A DNA stretch of 64,000 nt, taken from positions 6,829,501-6,893,500 of the forward strand of contig NC_070558.1 in NCBI RefSeq assembly GCF_026914185.1, in the 5' to 3' direction. The position numbers and the translations under genes were made by a program. The notes under the pieces were generated by a model. It was not told the DNA's origin, ran no database searches, and worked only from the letters and a program-made list of their open reading frames with translations. The stretch is from Puccinia triticina. Taxonomy: Eukaryota; Basidiomycota; Pucciniomycetes; Pucciniales; Pucciniaceae. Below, in pieces: positions 21,757-31,980 of this stretch; position 1 is the first letter of the stretch; each line of letters begins with the position of its first letter.

Positions 21757-22270
21757 GAGATAAGGAAAAGAAGAAATTCTTCTGGGATAGGAAACGGTGT
21801 ATTGTCCTGATTCCTGTGAACAAGATCAATGAGCTGTTAGCTGATGATCTGTCTGCTCTGTTGGAGCCTGAGCAGGACCTTACGGAACGTGGACTTTGAT
21901 CCTTGTCTGGTCTATTTTGCTTTGGCCAACCTACTAAGTAGTTGTTTGACTTTGTCTGCACAAACATCATTCTCCTTTAGTTGGTCTAGCAAGTGCCTAG
22001 CTGGGGACATAACTGAGATAAGGAAAAGAAGAAATTCTTCTGGGATAGGAAACAATGTATCGTCCTGATCCCTGTGAACAAGATCAATGAGCTGTTAGCT
22101 GATGATCTGTCTGCTCTGTTGGAGCCTGAGCGGGACCTCCCGGAACGTGGACTTTGATCCTTGTCTGGTCTATTTCGCTTCGGCAAACCTACTAAGTAGT
22201 TGTTTGACTTTGTCTGCACAAACATCATTCTCCTTCGGTTGGTCTAGCAAGTGCGTAGCTGGGGACATGC
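21757..22270 (-). repeat. Tandem duplication, two 258-bp units
   Basis: Units start GAGATAAGGAAAAGAAG at 21,757 and 22,015 and are ~96% alike. They flank a retroelement leader or gag fragment to the right. The ORFs are duplicated in both units and show no recognised domain. Confidence 0.75.
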
Positions 22271-22506
22271 GGGCTTACCATTTTTACCTCCTCTTTGAGT
22301 ATGGTCGGCTCCCTTGGTCTTGGTTCTTGAGACAGTTTTGTCTTCTGGAACTGGAGCGGAGCGTTAGCTTTCCGCCTAATTATCAGAGCTTTAACATTAG
22401 CAATCTCACCTTTGGTTTTGATTGTAATGCGCTCCAATAATGATAACGTCAATCTGGATTTCTCCTCGGTGATCATCTTGCTACCGGAGATTGGATCTAA
22501 AGACAC
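22271..22506 (-). pseudogene. Possible retroelement leader/gag fragment
   Basis: A minus-strand frame starts at 22,506 (MSLDPISGSKMITEEKSRL) and is Lys/Arg-rich. It reads to a possible splice donor ATG/GTAAGC at ~22,280. The link to gag is inferred from position beside LTR-like repeats. No domain is recognised. Confidence 0.3.
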
Positions 22507-23055
22507 ATTTGTGAGCTTAGGATTTTCATCTCTTTTGCGGGACTGCGGAAGTGGTTTGCTGTGCTTACCACTTGCCGCAGCTGGGTTTGGACGCGGCGCC
22601 TTGCGGCGCCGGTCTTTTTGGTCTGTAATCTCACAAATTTTGGGTTTTGGATGCGTGGGGAAATTGGGTTTTTCCCAATTGGGCCTGGTTTAGATACATA
22701 GTACATGAGGAGGATTTTTTGGGACAAAGGCCCAGTGGAGGAAACTTGGATGAAAAAAAGCTTTTTTTGGTTGGGAATTAAACCCAAGACCCAAAAATTT
22801 GGGTTTTCTTTCCAGGCAAACCCCAGAAAATACCAATTACATTAGGACCATCTTGGAAAAATAAATCAACTTGGATACATACCCGGTGATTTACATGAGG
22901 AGCATTTTGCAAAAAAAAGTCCCCCAGATACGTGCTACATGAGGCTGCTTGGTAGGGGCTCTGCGGGGTCCCCTTGTGAGCTAACCATTGCTACATGTAG
23001 CACGGGTTAGCTCAAATTGTAGCTTCTTGCTAATTTAGCTGAAGCTTAGCACAGC
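22507..23055. other. Non-coding stretch
   Basis: It contains a GC palindrome near 22,592-22,615 (GGCGCCTTGCGGCGCC) and homopolymer runs. No gene is supported. Confidence 0.4.
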
Positions 23056-23399
23056 AGGACCCTGGAAACCCCCTATAAATGGGTGGCATGTAAATTCCTG
23101 AATTTTGCCAAAATTCAGACATTGGGGGGCACCGGGGAATGGGTTTTTTTGACTGATTCATACATTTTCATGCGTACACTTGAGCTTAAATCCGACCGGG
23201 GGTCCCAAAAACCCCAATTTTAAGCGGGGATTTGCGGGTTTCAGCCAACTTACCTGAATTTCATTGGAAATTCATACATTTATTTGGTATTTCATGCGTA
23301 CCCTTTTGGGTTTCAGAGCCAATTTATACCATTTTGCAAAAAAATGCAAAAATTCATACATTTTCATGCCGCTCATTTATCGGGGGTTTCCAGGGTCCT
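23056..23399. mobile_element. 344-bp MITE with 8-bp target duplication
   Basis: Inverted ends AGGACCCTGGAAACCCCC and GGGGGTTTCCAGGGTCCT are flanked by AGCACAGC on both sides (23,048-23,055 and 23,400-23,407). An 8-bp duplication suits hAT or related superfamilies. The ends differ from the CAACGGTG group. Confidence 0.85.
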
Positions 23400-24217
23400 A
23401 GCACAGCCCGGTGTGGTTGAGTTTGATGGCCAAACTAGCCAGCTGCAAGCTAAACTAGCCATTGTCAACATGCTCTCCAAGGCTGAGCTTTGGCTCTCCA
23501 GTCTCTGGGCTGGCCTTCCAATACTTCTTATTGGAGGGCACAGCCTTACTACCAAGGCTGATACTTGTACGACCCGTAACTCTTGGATGCGGGTCACAAG
23601 GAAGCGAACTTCTTGTCAGAGGCTTCCAAGCCTTTCTACAGGAGCTGGTACGCTTGCAATCCTTTGCTCTGGTGTGGAGGGTCGCGAGGTAACCGTTGGA
23701 TTGGGTTTGACAAACTTCATGTGTGGCAAACTGGGGCATGCTCCTGCATGCTCTCAGCCTTTTCCCAGAATCCTAGTTCCCTTGGCTGGAGATGATTGGG
23801 AAAAAAACACAGTATAGATCATTCCTCAAATCACCCCCTACCAATGGCTGAGCGTCTAATTCCTCCTCCACCACGAGGCCGCAACAAGCTCATCAACTGA
23901 TCAGCTTGATCACTTTGCTGCCAAACGCTGTAGCCGAACCTCATGAGTGATGGCATGAGTCATCATGGGTCACAACACGTGCAATGGATAGGTAATCTGA
24001 GAGAGCTCTTCAACGCAGCAGCTTATGTATTTCCGAGTCGCCTTGGGGTCTGATCTGGAAACCAGGTGGCACTAAAGGGGTGAGAATATAAAATCCGGAG
24101 ACCAGGACGGAAGCTTCCCCTTCCCAAACAGATCAGGTCCTTTCAACTTCAAGCCATCGAGAGCACTTTCACGGCCCATCGCACAAACAACCAGCCACTT
24201 TTTATAAGCTCTGCGAG
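23400..24217. other. Stretch upstream of the small secreted gene
   Basis: Overlapping frames of 60-177 codons exist on both strands at 23,280-23,820 but none shows a recognisable domain. TATAAAA at 24,087-24,093 lies 125-131 bp before the ATG at 24,218 and may be the promoter of that gene. Confidence 0.4.
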
Positions 24218-24379
24218 ATGTACAGAACAGTCACATTAGTTTTTGTTTCGCTTCTCGTGCAAGTTCTGATTGGCCCTGCAGCTGTTGTCAAAAGTCTCAA
24301 AATAATCAAGCCAAGGTCGCCTTGCACCGCCGAACAATGTAACAACCCACTAACGGCGACTCCTCAATGCTGTTTGTGA
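24218..24379 (+). CDS. Small secreted Cys-containing protein (53 aa)
   Basis: ATG at 24,218 opens a frame closed by TGA at 24,377. Residues 1-24 (MYRTVTLVFVSLLVQVLIGP then AAVV) form a strong signal peptide with a hydrophobic core and small residues near the likely cleavage site. The mature part is ~29-31 residues, Lys-rich, then holds four cysteines (36, 41, 51, 52) in a C-x4-C-x9-CC pattern, enough for two disulfides. TATAAAA lies ~130 bp upstream. It is too short for a standard ORF cut-off. A continuation through an intron after the CC cannot be excluded. Small secreted Cys proteins are common in plant-associated fungi, but no family is recognised and no function is claimed. It lies convergent to GPI14. 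Confidence 0.5.
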   Translation: MYRTVTLVFVSLLVQVLIGPAAVVKSLKIIKPRSPCTAEQCNNPLTATPQCCL

Positions 24380-24980
24380 TAAGAGCAAGATATAATGGTA
24401 TGAGCAGTTCAATCAGTAGTTATATTCCAAATGACAGTTGAATTGAAGAACTCACAGGTCGTCTATCCGTTTTTTGTCTGAAGCATGTCGTGAACACCTG
24501 AGAGCCGACTTCCTTTGATGGGGCCAACAATCGAACTGCTCGCACATCTTCCGAACCCTTGGTCCGGTCCCATTTATCTCTCATCCACATCGGTAGTACT
24601 AGTTTTGTTATCAACAGACCTCCTAGGTCAACTTAGCTCCCCTGTGTGGCCTAGCACATCTTGCAAGAGCACTAGCAAGCAATTTAATCGATATGAGCAC
24701 AGGATTTCCCTTTGAATGAGACTAGTGAGCTGCCAATGAGTTAGGTTGATTATAAGTACTGCCTAATCACTTGAGAAGCAAAACAGCTGAAATGACACAT
24801 AGGATGAGCCCTGTGAATGTAATCCACCACTTGATCCAACATAATTGGAACCAAATTCCCATTTACGCTGTTCGTTTGATTGGGAAATATTTTTCCTGCT
24901 TGCAATTTATGAGTTTGGCTCCTGTATTAGCAAGACAGTAGAAAGAGTTGCCGATTTTGTGCGATTGTCGCGTCTTATCT
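24380..24980. other. Intergenic region between convergent genes
   Basis: It presumably holds the 3' ends of the small secreted gene and GPI14. No further gene is supported; a 64-codon minus frame at 24,420-24,614 has no features. Confidence 0.4.
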
Positions 24981-26465
24981 TCACGCTTTCTTGAGCTTGG
25001 CGCTAAGGCTACTTGAGGTGATCGAAGAAGACCTTGAGAAGCCGATGATCAACATGCCAACGATCCAACTGTGTCCAATCAAGAAACCGATACTGCTCAG
25101 CCAGACGGCTCTGAATTGGGGCTCGCCCAAGAACTCCAATCGGTAGGCTTGAGATAGCCAGATTGCCTTCAAGAGTAAAAACCAATCGCAAAATATTACT
25201 CTTCAGTCTTCTTGACTAGAAGTGGCAGATAGATACTGATTGTGGTAGAAAAATAAATACATGAACGTACTTGAGTTGAAACCCAGATTACTGCCACCGC
25301 AATCGATTCGGATGCTGTTAGTTTAATTTTCGTCACTAAGAGTGGGATGAACCACAGGTACCACATGAAATACTACGATTTCCAATCATCAGATAATGTC
25401 AGTTTAAGCTGATTGGAGACCTTTGCTGTCTGTAAACAGTACGGACCTGGGAAGTGACGACTTTGTTGAAAATGACAAAGACGTAGGTTTGGATGAAGCA
25501 AGCAAATGGTAAATTTTGGTCGCCATAGTGGAAGCCGAGGGCCAGACTGAGGCTCATCTGGGGGATGAAGCTGACCAGCGGATGTTGAAGGACCTTGACC
25601 AGAGTGGAGCGCTCCGACAGGGCAGAGGTGAACCGCAAATAGATCGGATAGAAGTAGGGCGAGAAGTTATGGCGATGGTCCAGTCGGCGTAGATGATAGA
25701 GGTAGCTGGAGTCAAGGAACTCGTGCCCCCAGCTATATGAAGCCAACCAACATGAATTTAGAAACCTCGAGATCGATCAAAGACGGAAGAACTGGATTGG
25801 ACTGACATGATATACATCAGCAAGTTTAGTAGCGAAAACGCAGTCAAGCTGATCGCCCCGAAGCGGAATTGCGAGCGGTTGATTGAAAGCCAGCCGAATC
25901 TCGAATGGGCGTGTTCACCGAGTCGAGCCCACACAGCGGTAGCGTAGATGAACGGGTAAATCTTCAGATGTACGGCCACTCCGAGCAGGATAGCGGCCGC
26001 GTCCCATTTCTTCCTTTCGGCCGAGTACAGGAACCCGATGATGACGACTCCGAGCAACGACTCACTAGACCCCCGGGTCGAAATGTTCATGACAAAAGGG
26101 TTCAACAGCCAGATTAAACAGACGAGTCTTCCGTGAGACGATGCGGTATTGCGGCTGGGACAGAGTCGGTAGAGCATGGTCCCGATGAGCAGGTCGGCGA
26201 TCCCGAATAGAGCTTTCCCCCAGCATGGATGGATGAACTCGTTGGGAGTCAGGATGAGTGCCAGAAGAGGCGTGTAGCGGTAGGTTGCTCGATCGTATGG
26301 CGATCCTCCTGAAAGCAGCGCTCGGGCGGCATCCGAGAAGACCTGATAATCAATATCAGTATATTTTAAAGACGAGCGACTATCATGATAAACCGAGTAG
26401 CATATCAGGCCCAATCGAAGGACGAATCCCGGTATCAGTCCGAAGCGTATAAATGCATTGACCAT
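24981..26465 (-). CDS. GPI14: GPI mannosyltransferase 1 (PIG-M/Gpi14), four exons
   Basis: Proposed CDS: exons 26,465-25,807, 25,732-25,447, 25,372-25,271 and 25,166-24,981. Introns are 74, 74 and 104 nt and all phases agree (1,233 nt, 410 aa). The protein is the ER-membrane enzyme that adds the first mannose to the GPI-anchor precursor from dolichol-phosphate-mannose, as a GT-C fold glycosyltransferase. Family signatures seen: YTDIDYQVFSDAA with the DxD motif near residues 36-38, then SPYDRATYRYTPLLA, the luminal W-G-HEFLDSSYLYH motif and DHRHNFSPYFYPIYL in exon 2, and several hydrophobic membrane segments. Length fits the family (~400-430). The first donor is the less common GTCAGT, chosen because it alone restores the WGHEFL frame. 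It appears intact amid transposons, so is probably functional. Confidence 0.92.
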
Positions 26466-26729
26466 GGCTGAGAATCCGGAAAACTACATCCAGATCTTCA
26501 AGTTTACCACTGGATCAATGCTGAAGAGGTCTTCCTGGACGTGCAAGACAAATATGTATGTACATACATGTTTGTCAGTCTAATCAGTCATCTCCAGTCC
26601 TGGTCATGAACGAGAAGGTGAGCAAAGAGAAATGAGAATGAGACTCACATTGAAGATAACTGGCGTAGCACCGCTTTCCCTTGACCTCCGCCGGACACCA
26701 TGGATCTCAGCCAAAGCCTAACTTGACAC
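26466..26729. other. Upstream region of GPI14
   Basis: This ~260-bp stretch separates GPI14 from the first hairpin repeat and should hold its promoter. No clear TATA box is visible. Confidence 0.4.
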
Positions 26730-26820
26730 AAGTCCCCCTAACTTAGCTAATTCCCTCCTCGGGGGAGCCGAAGGAGGGTCCCTGCGGGACGGCGTCCCCC
26801 CTCCACAAAGAGAGGGACTT
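26730..26820. repeat. AAGTCC...GGGACTT hairpin repeat, copy 1
   Basis: It begins AAGTCCCCC and ends AGAGGGACTT, with internal hairpins such as CCCTCCTCGGGGG and GGGTCCCTGCGGGAC. It is one of five similar sites in the window. Confidence 0.6.
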
Positions 26821-26873
26821 GGTTAAGTGGATGACTTCCCGTGGGCTAAAAAGCCAGATCTGTCAGGCCAGGT

Positions 26874-26934
26874 TAAACCTTACTGGCTGGTGAGAACTTG
26901 ATCTCAATCACTTTTCACCAGCCAGTAAGGTTTA
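26874..26934. repeat. Perfect 20-bp inverted repeat hairpin
   Basis: TAAACCTTACTGGCTGGTGA at 26,874-26,893 is exactly inverted at 26,915-26,934 around a 21-bp loop. It could be a tiny MITE; no clear target duplication was seen. Confidence 0.7.
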
Positions 26935-26995
26935 GATCTGTGAAATTTTAGTCTGTACGGGGGGCGTAGATCCTACGGGAAGTCTTCCAGTTAGC

Positions 26996-27060
26996 AAGTC
27001 CCCCCTGGTGAAAGGCTCGCTGAGGCTGGCCGCGACGGCCCCTCCCGCAGGGAGGGACTT
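26996..27060. repeat. AAGTCC...GGGACTT hairpin repeat, copy 2
   Basis: It begins AAGTCCCCCC and ends GGGAGGGACTT. The following AAAGTCAAAAATTTGGCTGA is nearly shared with the sequence after the copy at 51,595-51,680. Confidence 0.6.
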
Positions 27061-27191
27061 GTGCACAAAGTCAAAAATTTGGCTGAGAAAGAAATCATGA
27101 ATGGCTGGAGGAAAAATACTTGGCATCACCCAGCCTCCCCCTCAGCTCCTGCGCACCTGTCCCAGAGCCAAAATATACTTCAGAACCTCAG

Positions 27192-27348
27192 TTTTCTTTT
27201 CTTTTCTTTTCTTTTCTTTTCTTTTCTTTTCTTTTCTTTTCTTTTCTTTTCTTTTCTTTTCTTTTCTTTTCTTTTCTTTTCTTTTCTTTTCTTTTCTTTT
27301 CTTTTCTTTTCTTTTCTTTTCTTTTCTTTTCTTTTCTTTTCTTTTCTT
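27192..27348 (+). repeat. (TTTTC)n pentanucleotide microsatellite
   Basis: About 31 uninterrupted copies. A period of five bases keeps all frames on both strands open, which explains apparent ORFs of (SFLFF)n and (KEKKR)n. Confidence 0.97.
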
Positions 27349-28614
27349 TGCCTGTATAGCCCCTGTATGACAGGCTGCATGCAGTAATGTGATTGTGAGA
27401 GAATCACTACTTTCTTTGTTTTTAACTTTGGGGCCTCAAGGGTTGCCCCATTGGGATCCTGGGGCAATTTTGCACTGCTGGGACCCTTTGCGGCATGCCC
27501 CTCCCCTGCCCTGTGGACAGCGCGGCACCCTTCTCAAGCCAAACAGCCGCCCAAAGGGGTTTTGACTGCCTGTACAGGCCTGTGGCTGGATTTTTTTTTT
27601 TGCCTCAAACCCGCAAGCTTTTTGAGAATGGCTGTCTTTGGTTTTAGCTGTCTTCTGGTGCCAGTTTGATGTTGCTTAGATTCACAGTGCGCAGGGTTCT
27701 CAAAGTTCAAAACATAAGAATTTCAAGCCTTATGGGTTCAAGTTCAATGTTGAAAAACTGATATGGACCAATTTGCTGGGGGTAGAGGCATAGATCACAT
27801 TACACAAGATTCCATATCAACTTTTTGGCGTTTAGTCCAAGAGTAATTATGCTATGATTTTATGTCACCCAACTTTGAGAACCCATGCCATAGGCCAAAT
27901 TACACTTAAAAAAAGATGAAGCAGGATGAGGCTTGAAGGTACATATCTTACACTGTACTTCTACTTCATTGGACAAATACAGGCATATTATTGTTATTGA
28001 GATTCACATAATGTCTAGTAGGGCTGAAAGAAATAGATCACAATATTTGAAGCCAATAGTCATTAAAGAAATTTCTCTGTTCCACCTTAAACAACAAACT
28101 GCCGCCCACAAACAAAAAAAAACCACAGGGGTTCAACCGCAAGAACACCACGTGGGAGAAAGTTAGTCCTCACTGGATCTGCGGTGGGCTGTTGCCATGC
28201 CAGCTCAAAGGCCCCTCTATATATACCCTTGGGTCTGCATTTGAATTGCACCTTTTTTCCCTTCTACTTTTGTTTGGAAAAGTGTGTGGACCGGAGCAAT
28301 CTTGTTGGATAAGGCTAGCAAGTCCGCTTTTAGGTCAGGAAAAACGTGTGGTCCAGTGCAATTTTGTTGCATAAGGCTAGCAGATAATCTCATCCTGGTG
28401 CAATTTTGTTGGATAAGGTGTGAAGCCTCTTGCTTCCACCTGCCTTAAAAGGTAATGTTGCTTGTCATCTCTTTCCTTTATACACCGGTGTTGGCTCACT
28501 ACTTCACTTTCTCTCTTCTGCTGACCTACGGACAGCTTGTACATTCCTTCTTCCTTTTTTTGCCACTCTCAGCCAACCTCTGATATACTGCCGTTTGCAG
28601 CCTGCTTACATCTA
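27349..28614. other. Non-coding stretch
   Basis: No supported gene. 28,283-28,420 contains about three degenerate copies of a ~57-bp unit around GTGCAATTTTGTTGGATAAGG. A TATA-like CTATATATACC occurs near 28,212. Confidence 0.4.
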
Positions 28615-28771
28615 TGGTATTCAAAATTGCATAAGATTTTTTTACATAAAATCATAAATTGCAGTTTTGTCTGGGAGATGTCACTTAAAGTTTTATGCAC
28701 GCTGACATCTCCCAGCCAAAATTGGCTTTATGATTTTATGTAAATAGTGACATATGCAATTTTGAATACCA
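28615..28771. mobile_element. 157-bp mariner-type MITE
   Basis: Inverted ends TGGTATTCAAAATTGCATA and complement are flanked by TA on both sides. The inner arms TACATAAAATCATAAA and TTTATGATTTTATGTA also pair. A TA duplication fits Tc1/mariner (Stowaway-like) MITEs. TA is short, so chance cannot be excluded. Confidence 0.65.
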
Positions 28772-29616
28772 TAATCAGAGCCTCTTTCATACTTATACAT
28801 ATCCTAAACCATGTACATCAACATATCTATCTCAGCCGGAATTCTAAGTCCAGCCACCCTTTGTATCCTCTTGGAACCCAACAAGCTCATCTAATGAAAC
28901 TCCTTAAATCCTATCCTGCAGCTCCTTCTTCTTTGCCAAGCCGTTCCATCCCTTGGTCTATAAATATACCTCCTTCTCTCTGCAATGGAACATTAAATCA
29001 GTTTGCTTGCATCTTTCCTGATCTTGAAACCGGCCAGCATCACAAAGGCTAGCAGTCAAAATTGTAATTATTACAAGACCAATTGGACTGCACTCAATTT
29101 TGCCAATTGTTTTCTCTTTTGTTGTTTTGGATGGAATTTGGCTTGTTCCGGATGGAATTGATTTGATGAGGAGCCCCAAAAGACAGCATAGAAAAAAGCA
29201 CAATGTTAAAACCCCGCAAAGCAGGGGGACTGCTGAATAAAAAACTTGTGCCCGGCCAGCCAGCTTTTGGCTATTGGTGGGACTTGGGAGAAAAATATCC
29301 CTGCGGTTTTGGTGGGACTTAGAAAAAAAAACCCTGCCAAGAGGTTTCAGGTTTTTTTGGGACTTGGCAAAAAAAAGCAGGTTACCTGAACCACTTATGA
29401 ATCAAAAATTCTGCTGTTCTAGTTCATTCATTGTGCACACAGAAAATCTCAGGAAAAATGGTGCTGTTCTTGTTCATTTGTTACGCACATCACAGTCATT
29501 CTCAACCACAATCCAGATTTATTTCCCAACAAGAGCACAAAATATCATCTTGACCATAATACATAATAATGTGTATTTTCCTTTTTTAAGAGCTATTTTC
29601 ATGGGATAGAAAATAA
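28772..29616. other. Non-coding stretch
   Basis: It contains repeats of TTGGTGGGACTTGG- and GGTTTTTTTGGGACTTGG-like words near 29,273-29,375. Frames of ~80-110 codons show no domain. Confidence 0.35.
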
Positions 29617-29705
29617 TTCTCTTTGATAAGATATTCTCTTTGATAAGATATTTTCTTTGATAAGATATTCTCTTTGATAAGATATTTTCTTTGATAAGAT
29701 ATTTT
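29617..29705 (+). repeat. 17-bp tandem repeat (~5 copies)
   Basis: The unit ATTCTCTTTGATAAGAT, with an alternating ATTTTCTTTGATAAGAT variant, is repeated head to tail. Confidence 0.9.
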
Positions 29706-29743
29706 AGAAAACTTGATGAATACTTGATTGAAATAAGCTCATT

Positions 29744-30367
29744 TTGCTCAGCCTGACAACATTCTATTGTGCTTGTTTTCTTAGATCAACATTTGATTTG
29801 TGTCTTCTCAAAAGCATAATTGTACCAAATGCAGGCCACAACATATGTGTTTCACAAAATGATCAAAAATTATGGCTTTCTACCTACTGGAAACAGTTTG
29901 GAATATTTCAGCACCTTGCAAATGCAGCTTCTGCAGTTGATCTGCTGCAGATTGGCAAAGTCTTGACTCAAGATGATGATGTGGCTCAAATTTCTTCACC
30001 AGGTGTGCATCTATAATTGTATTCTCTTCCAGCCAATTGCGTGTGGAGGGGCATGAACTGGTGCTTAAAAAACATTAACTCAAATATAAGTCTAGATTCT
30101 ATTTTTCACAGCACTTATCTTGCAGAGAGGTGCATTTTGACACCATCAAATTATGACTCCAGGTTGATTAATGTTCAAATGCTGGTTTCAGTTCTTGGTG
30201 AAAAGATGGAGTCAATTTCTGTTGATAAGCCCAACAAAGAGGCTATGGATACCCTGCATCCTGAATGTCTAGCTAAAATTAACTTGCAAGGATTCCCAGA
30301 GCACCAGCTGAATCTTCAAGCTGGAGCTCTGGTCAGTAGTTGTGTTGTTGAGGAATCTCAGCATTAA
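29744..30367 (+). pseudogene. Helitron (Pif1-like) helicase C-terminal relic
   Basis: One frame with a single internal TAA at 30,014 spans the region. The second half reads AERCILTPSNYDSRLINVQM, then a Ser/Asp stretch, then LHPECLAKINLQGFPEHQLN. This follows the Helitron helicase pattern RAILTPxNxxV...Y-P-E-LN-GLPxHxLxLKxGxP, where the last part ends here in LQAGALV and then decays. Motifs Ia-IV are missing, so it is a truncated remnant. A candidate Helitron 3' terminus lies 500 bp downstream on the same strand. Confidence 0.6.
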
Positions 30368-31147
30368 TGAGGGACTGTTGTTGGTACTAGATTCCTACTT
30401 CTTAGGATCCACCAAAACACAATATAGGGTCTGATTCTCACAGGGCCCCTTAAGGGTAAAGAAGTAACTTTCCAAAGACAAAATTCTTTCAAGGGTGATT
30501 CATACATTATATCATTCTACAAGCATCAATTTCCAGTTGCATTGACATTTGCCATGACCGTCAATATGTACCAATGACAAAGCATGTAGCATGTAGTCTT
30601 GGTTCTGTAAAGTCAAGTTTTTGATCATGGTCAATTGTATGTGGGCTCTCATGTGTGCAGGATGTAGTCAATTTGGAAGAAGACCCCCAATCAAAAGTTG
30701 TGAATGTTGTAAGAAAATGTGCATTTTTGTAATCATAGTTTTTGAGTAATCCAATATATTATTCTTGATACAAGAATGATGTTTTTTTGGCGCTGGTATG
30801 TAGTACTGGAGAACATGAGAAAATTGTGGCCTGGAGAGCTTGGCGGCGGCGAAGCCGCCTATGAACTCTAGTTAAAGAAATACATGACATACGTTACATG
30901 TATCTTCAAATTCCACAGCGTGAAGCTCCCCAAAAGAAGTGCAAAACTGGACATTCTGACAGAAGAGAATAAAAGGATAGGTCAGGATTGAAAAACAGAT
31001 CGATCCCCGGAACGGACGATGGAAGACGAGTATATGAGATTATTTACGGGTGATAGTAAATGACGATAGTAAATCACGGGTGATAGTAATGATACCTCAG
31101 GGTGCTTAAGGAGAATTTGTAAATGTGAGAAAAGAAGCAATCAGCGA
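30368..31147. other. Mostly non-coding stretch
   Basis: It spans the Helitron 3' end and an AT-rich tail. 31,045-31,090 has a short ACGGGTGATAGTAA duplication. No gene is supported. Confidence 0.4.
30845..30871 (+). mobile_element. Candidate Helitron 3' terminus (hairpin plus CTAG)
   Basis: The hairpin GGCGGC-GAA-GCCGCC is followed after 8 nt by CTAG, with T as the next base. This matches the Helitron 3' end rule (hairpin ~10 nt before CTRR, insertion between A and T). Orientation agrees with the helicase relic upstream. The 5' TC end was not found. Confidence 0.55.
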
Positions 31148-31980
31148 TCAGTCTAATAATGATCTTTGTGAGCAATTCAACTGACTTTGGACCCGAGGCT
31201 CTTCGAGCGGAGCAATAAATCTCTCCCAAATTCCTCTGAGTCGTGCGTCCCATCCATTCGGACCGGTCAACCTGGGTGCAGGAATCCACACCGGCGAGTT
31301 GTCTTCTGGATTGGGTCCAGGGATTGCATTAGGCAAGGGTTCGGGCTCAGGTTTATACTCTTGCCCTGTGAATTTCGCCCATCTTTCAAGGGTCCACTCC
31401 TTTTCTATATGATCCTCACAGACCAACAGAAGTCAGCATTTTGAAAGCATGTCAGATGAAGAGAAGTTAAAATATTTGCGCACCCGAATGGAAATATATG
31501 GGGACAAGAGATGTGCTGCCGGCAACCTGGCAGCTAGATGGATCCAACTCGTATTTTTGGGTCGCTTTGAGAGCCACTTGCGGCTGCTCGACATAAATCT
31601 CACGGCCTGGAGGAACTTTTCCGTCAAATTTTGCCAAATCGAGTTAGTCTGTGATCACACTTTCAACATGCTCGAAATAGGTTCTTTCAGAATAACCTAC
31701 AGATAGAATTGAATGTACGGGCAAGACTTTGCGGCGGAGGTGGACTGTCACAAGGGGGGTTACAGGGGGCAGGCATAGGGTTGTCTTCGGTGGAAGACGC
31801 CTCGGAGTACCAACTGTCGGACAACTCTGACGGAGTTGGCCCGGAAGAAGATTCATCAGGCCTACAATGCTTTGGAGAATCCCTGGATTTGTCTGGGAGG
31901 GTACGAGGTTTATCGGACTTTTTAGGTCGAGAAAAACGAGAAGGCTTTGATAGTGCGCTTTTTGCTCTTGCGTGCCGCAT
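31148..31980 (-). CDS. Predicted four-exon protein of unknown function (210 aa)
   Basis: Proposed exons are 31,980-31,764, 31,696-31,661, 31,606-31,484 and 31,404-31,148. The introns are 67, 54 and 79 nt with GT-AG ends (donors GTAACC, GTGTGA, GTGCGC), and the second has a CTAAC branch-like motif. All phases join into one 633-nt frame ending in TGA. Residues 1-70 are Ser/Pro/Lys-rich and probably disordered. The C-terminal half is ordered-looking and Trp/Pro-rich (KEWTLERWAKFTGQEYKPEP, VWIPAPRL, GIWERFIAPLEEP). No family is recognised. The ATG at 31,980 may be preceded by further exons, since an acceptor-like ACCAG lies just upstream. Confidence 0.45.

Noticed and set aside
23284..23817. 177-codon plus-strand ORF
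   Set aside because: It spans the MITE boundary at 23,399 and has no domain, splice support or codon regularity.
27061..27467. Long (SFLFF)n and (KEKKR)n ORFs
   Set aside because: They are translations of the (TTTTC)n microsatellite, open in all frames.
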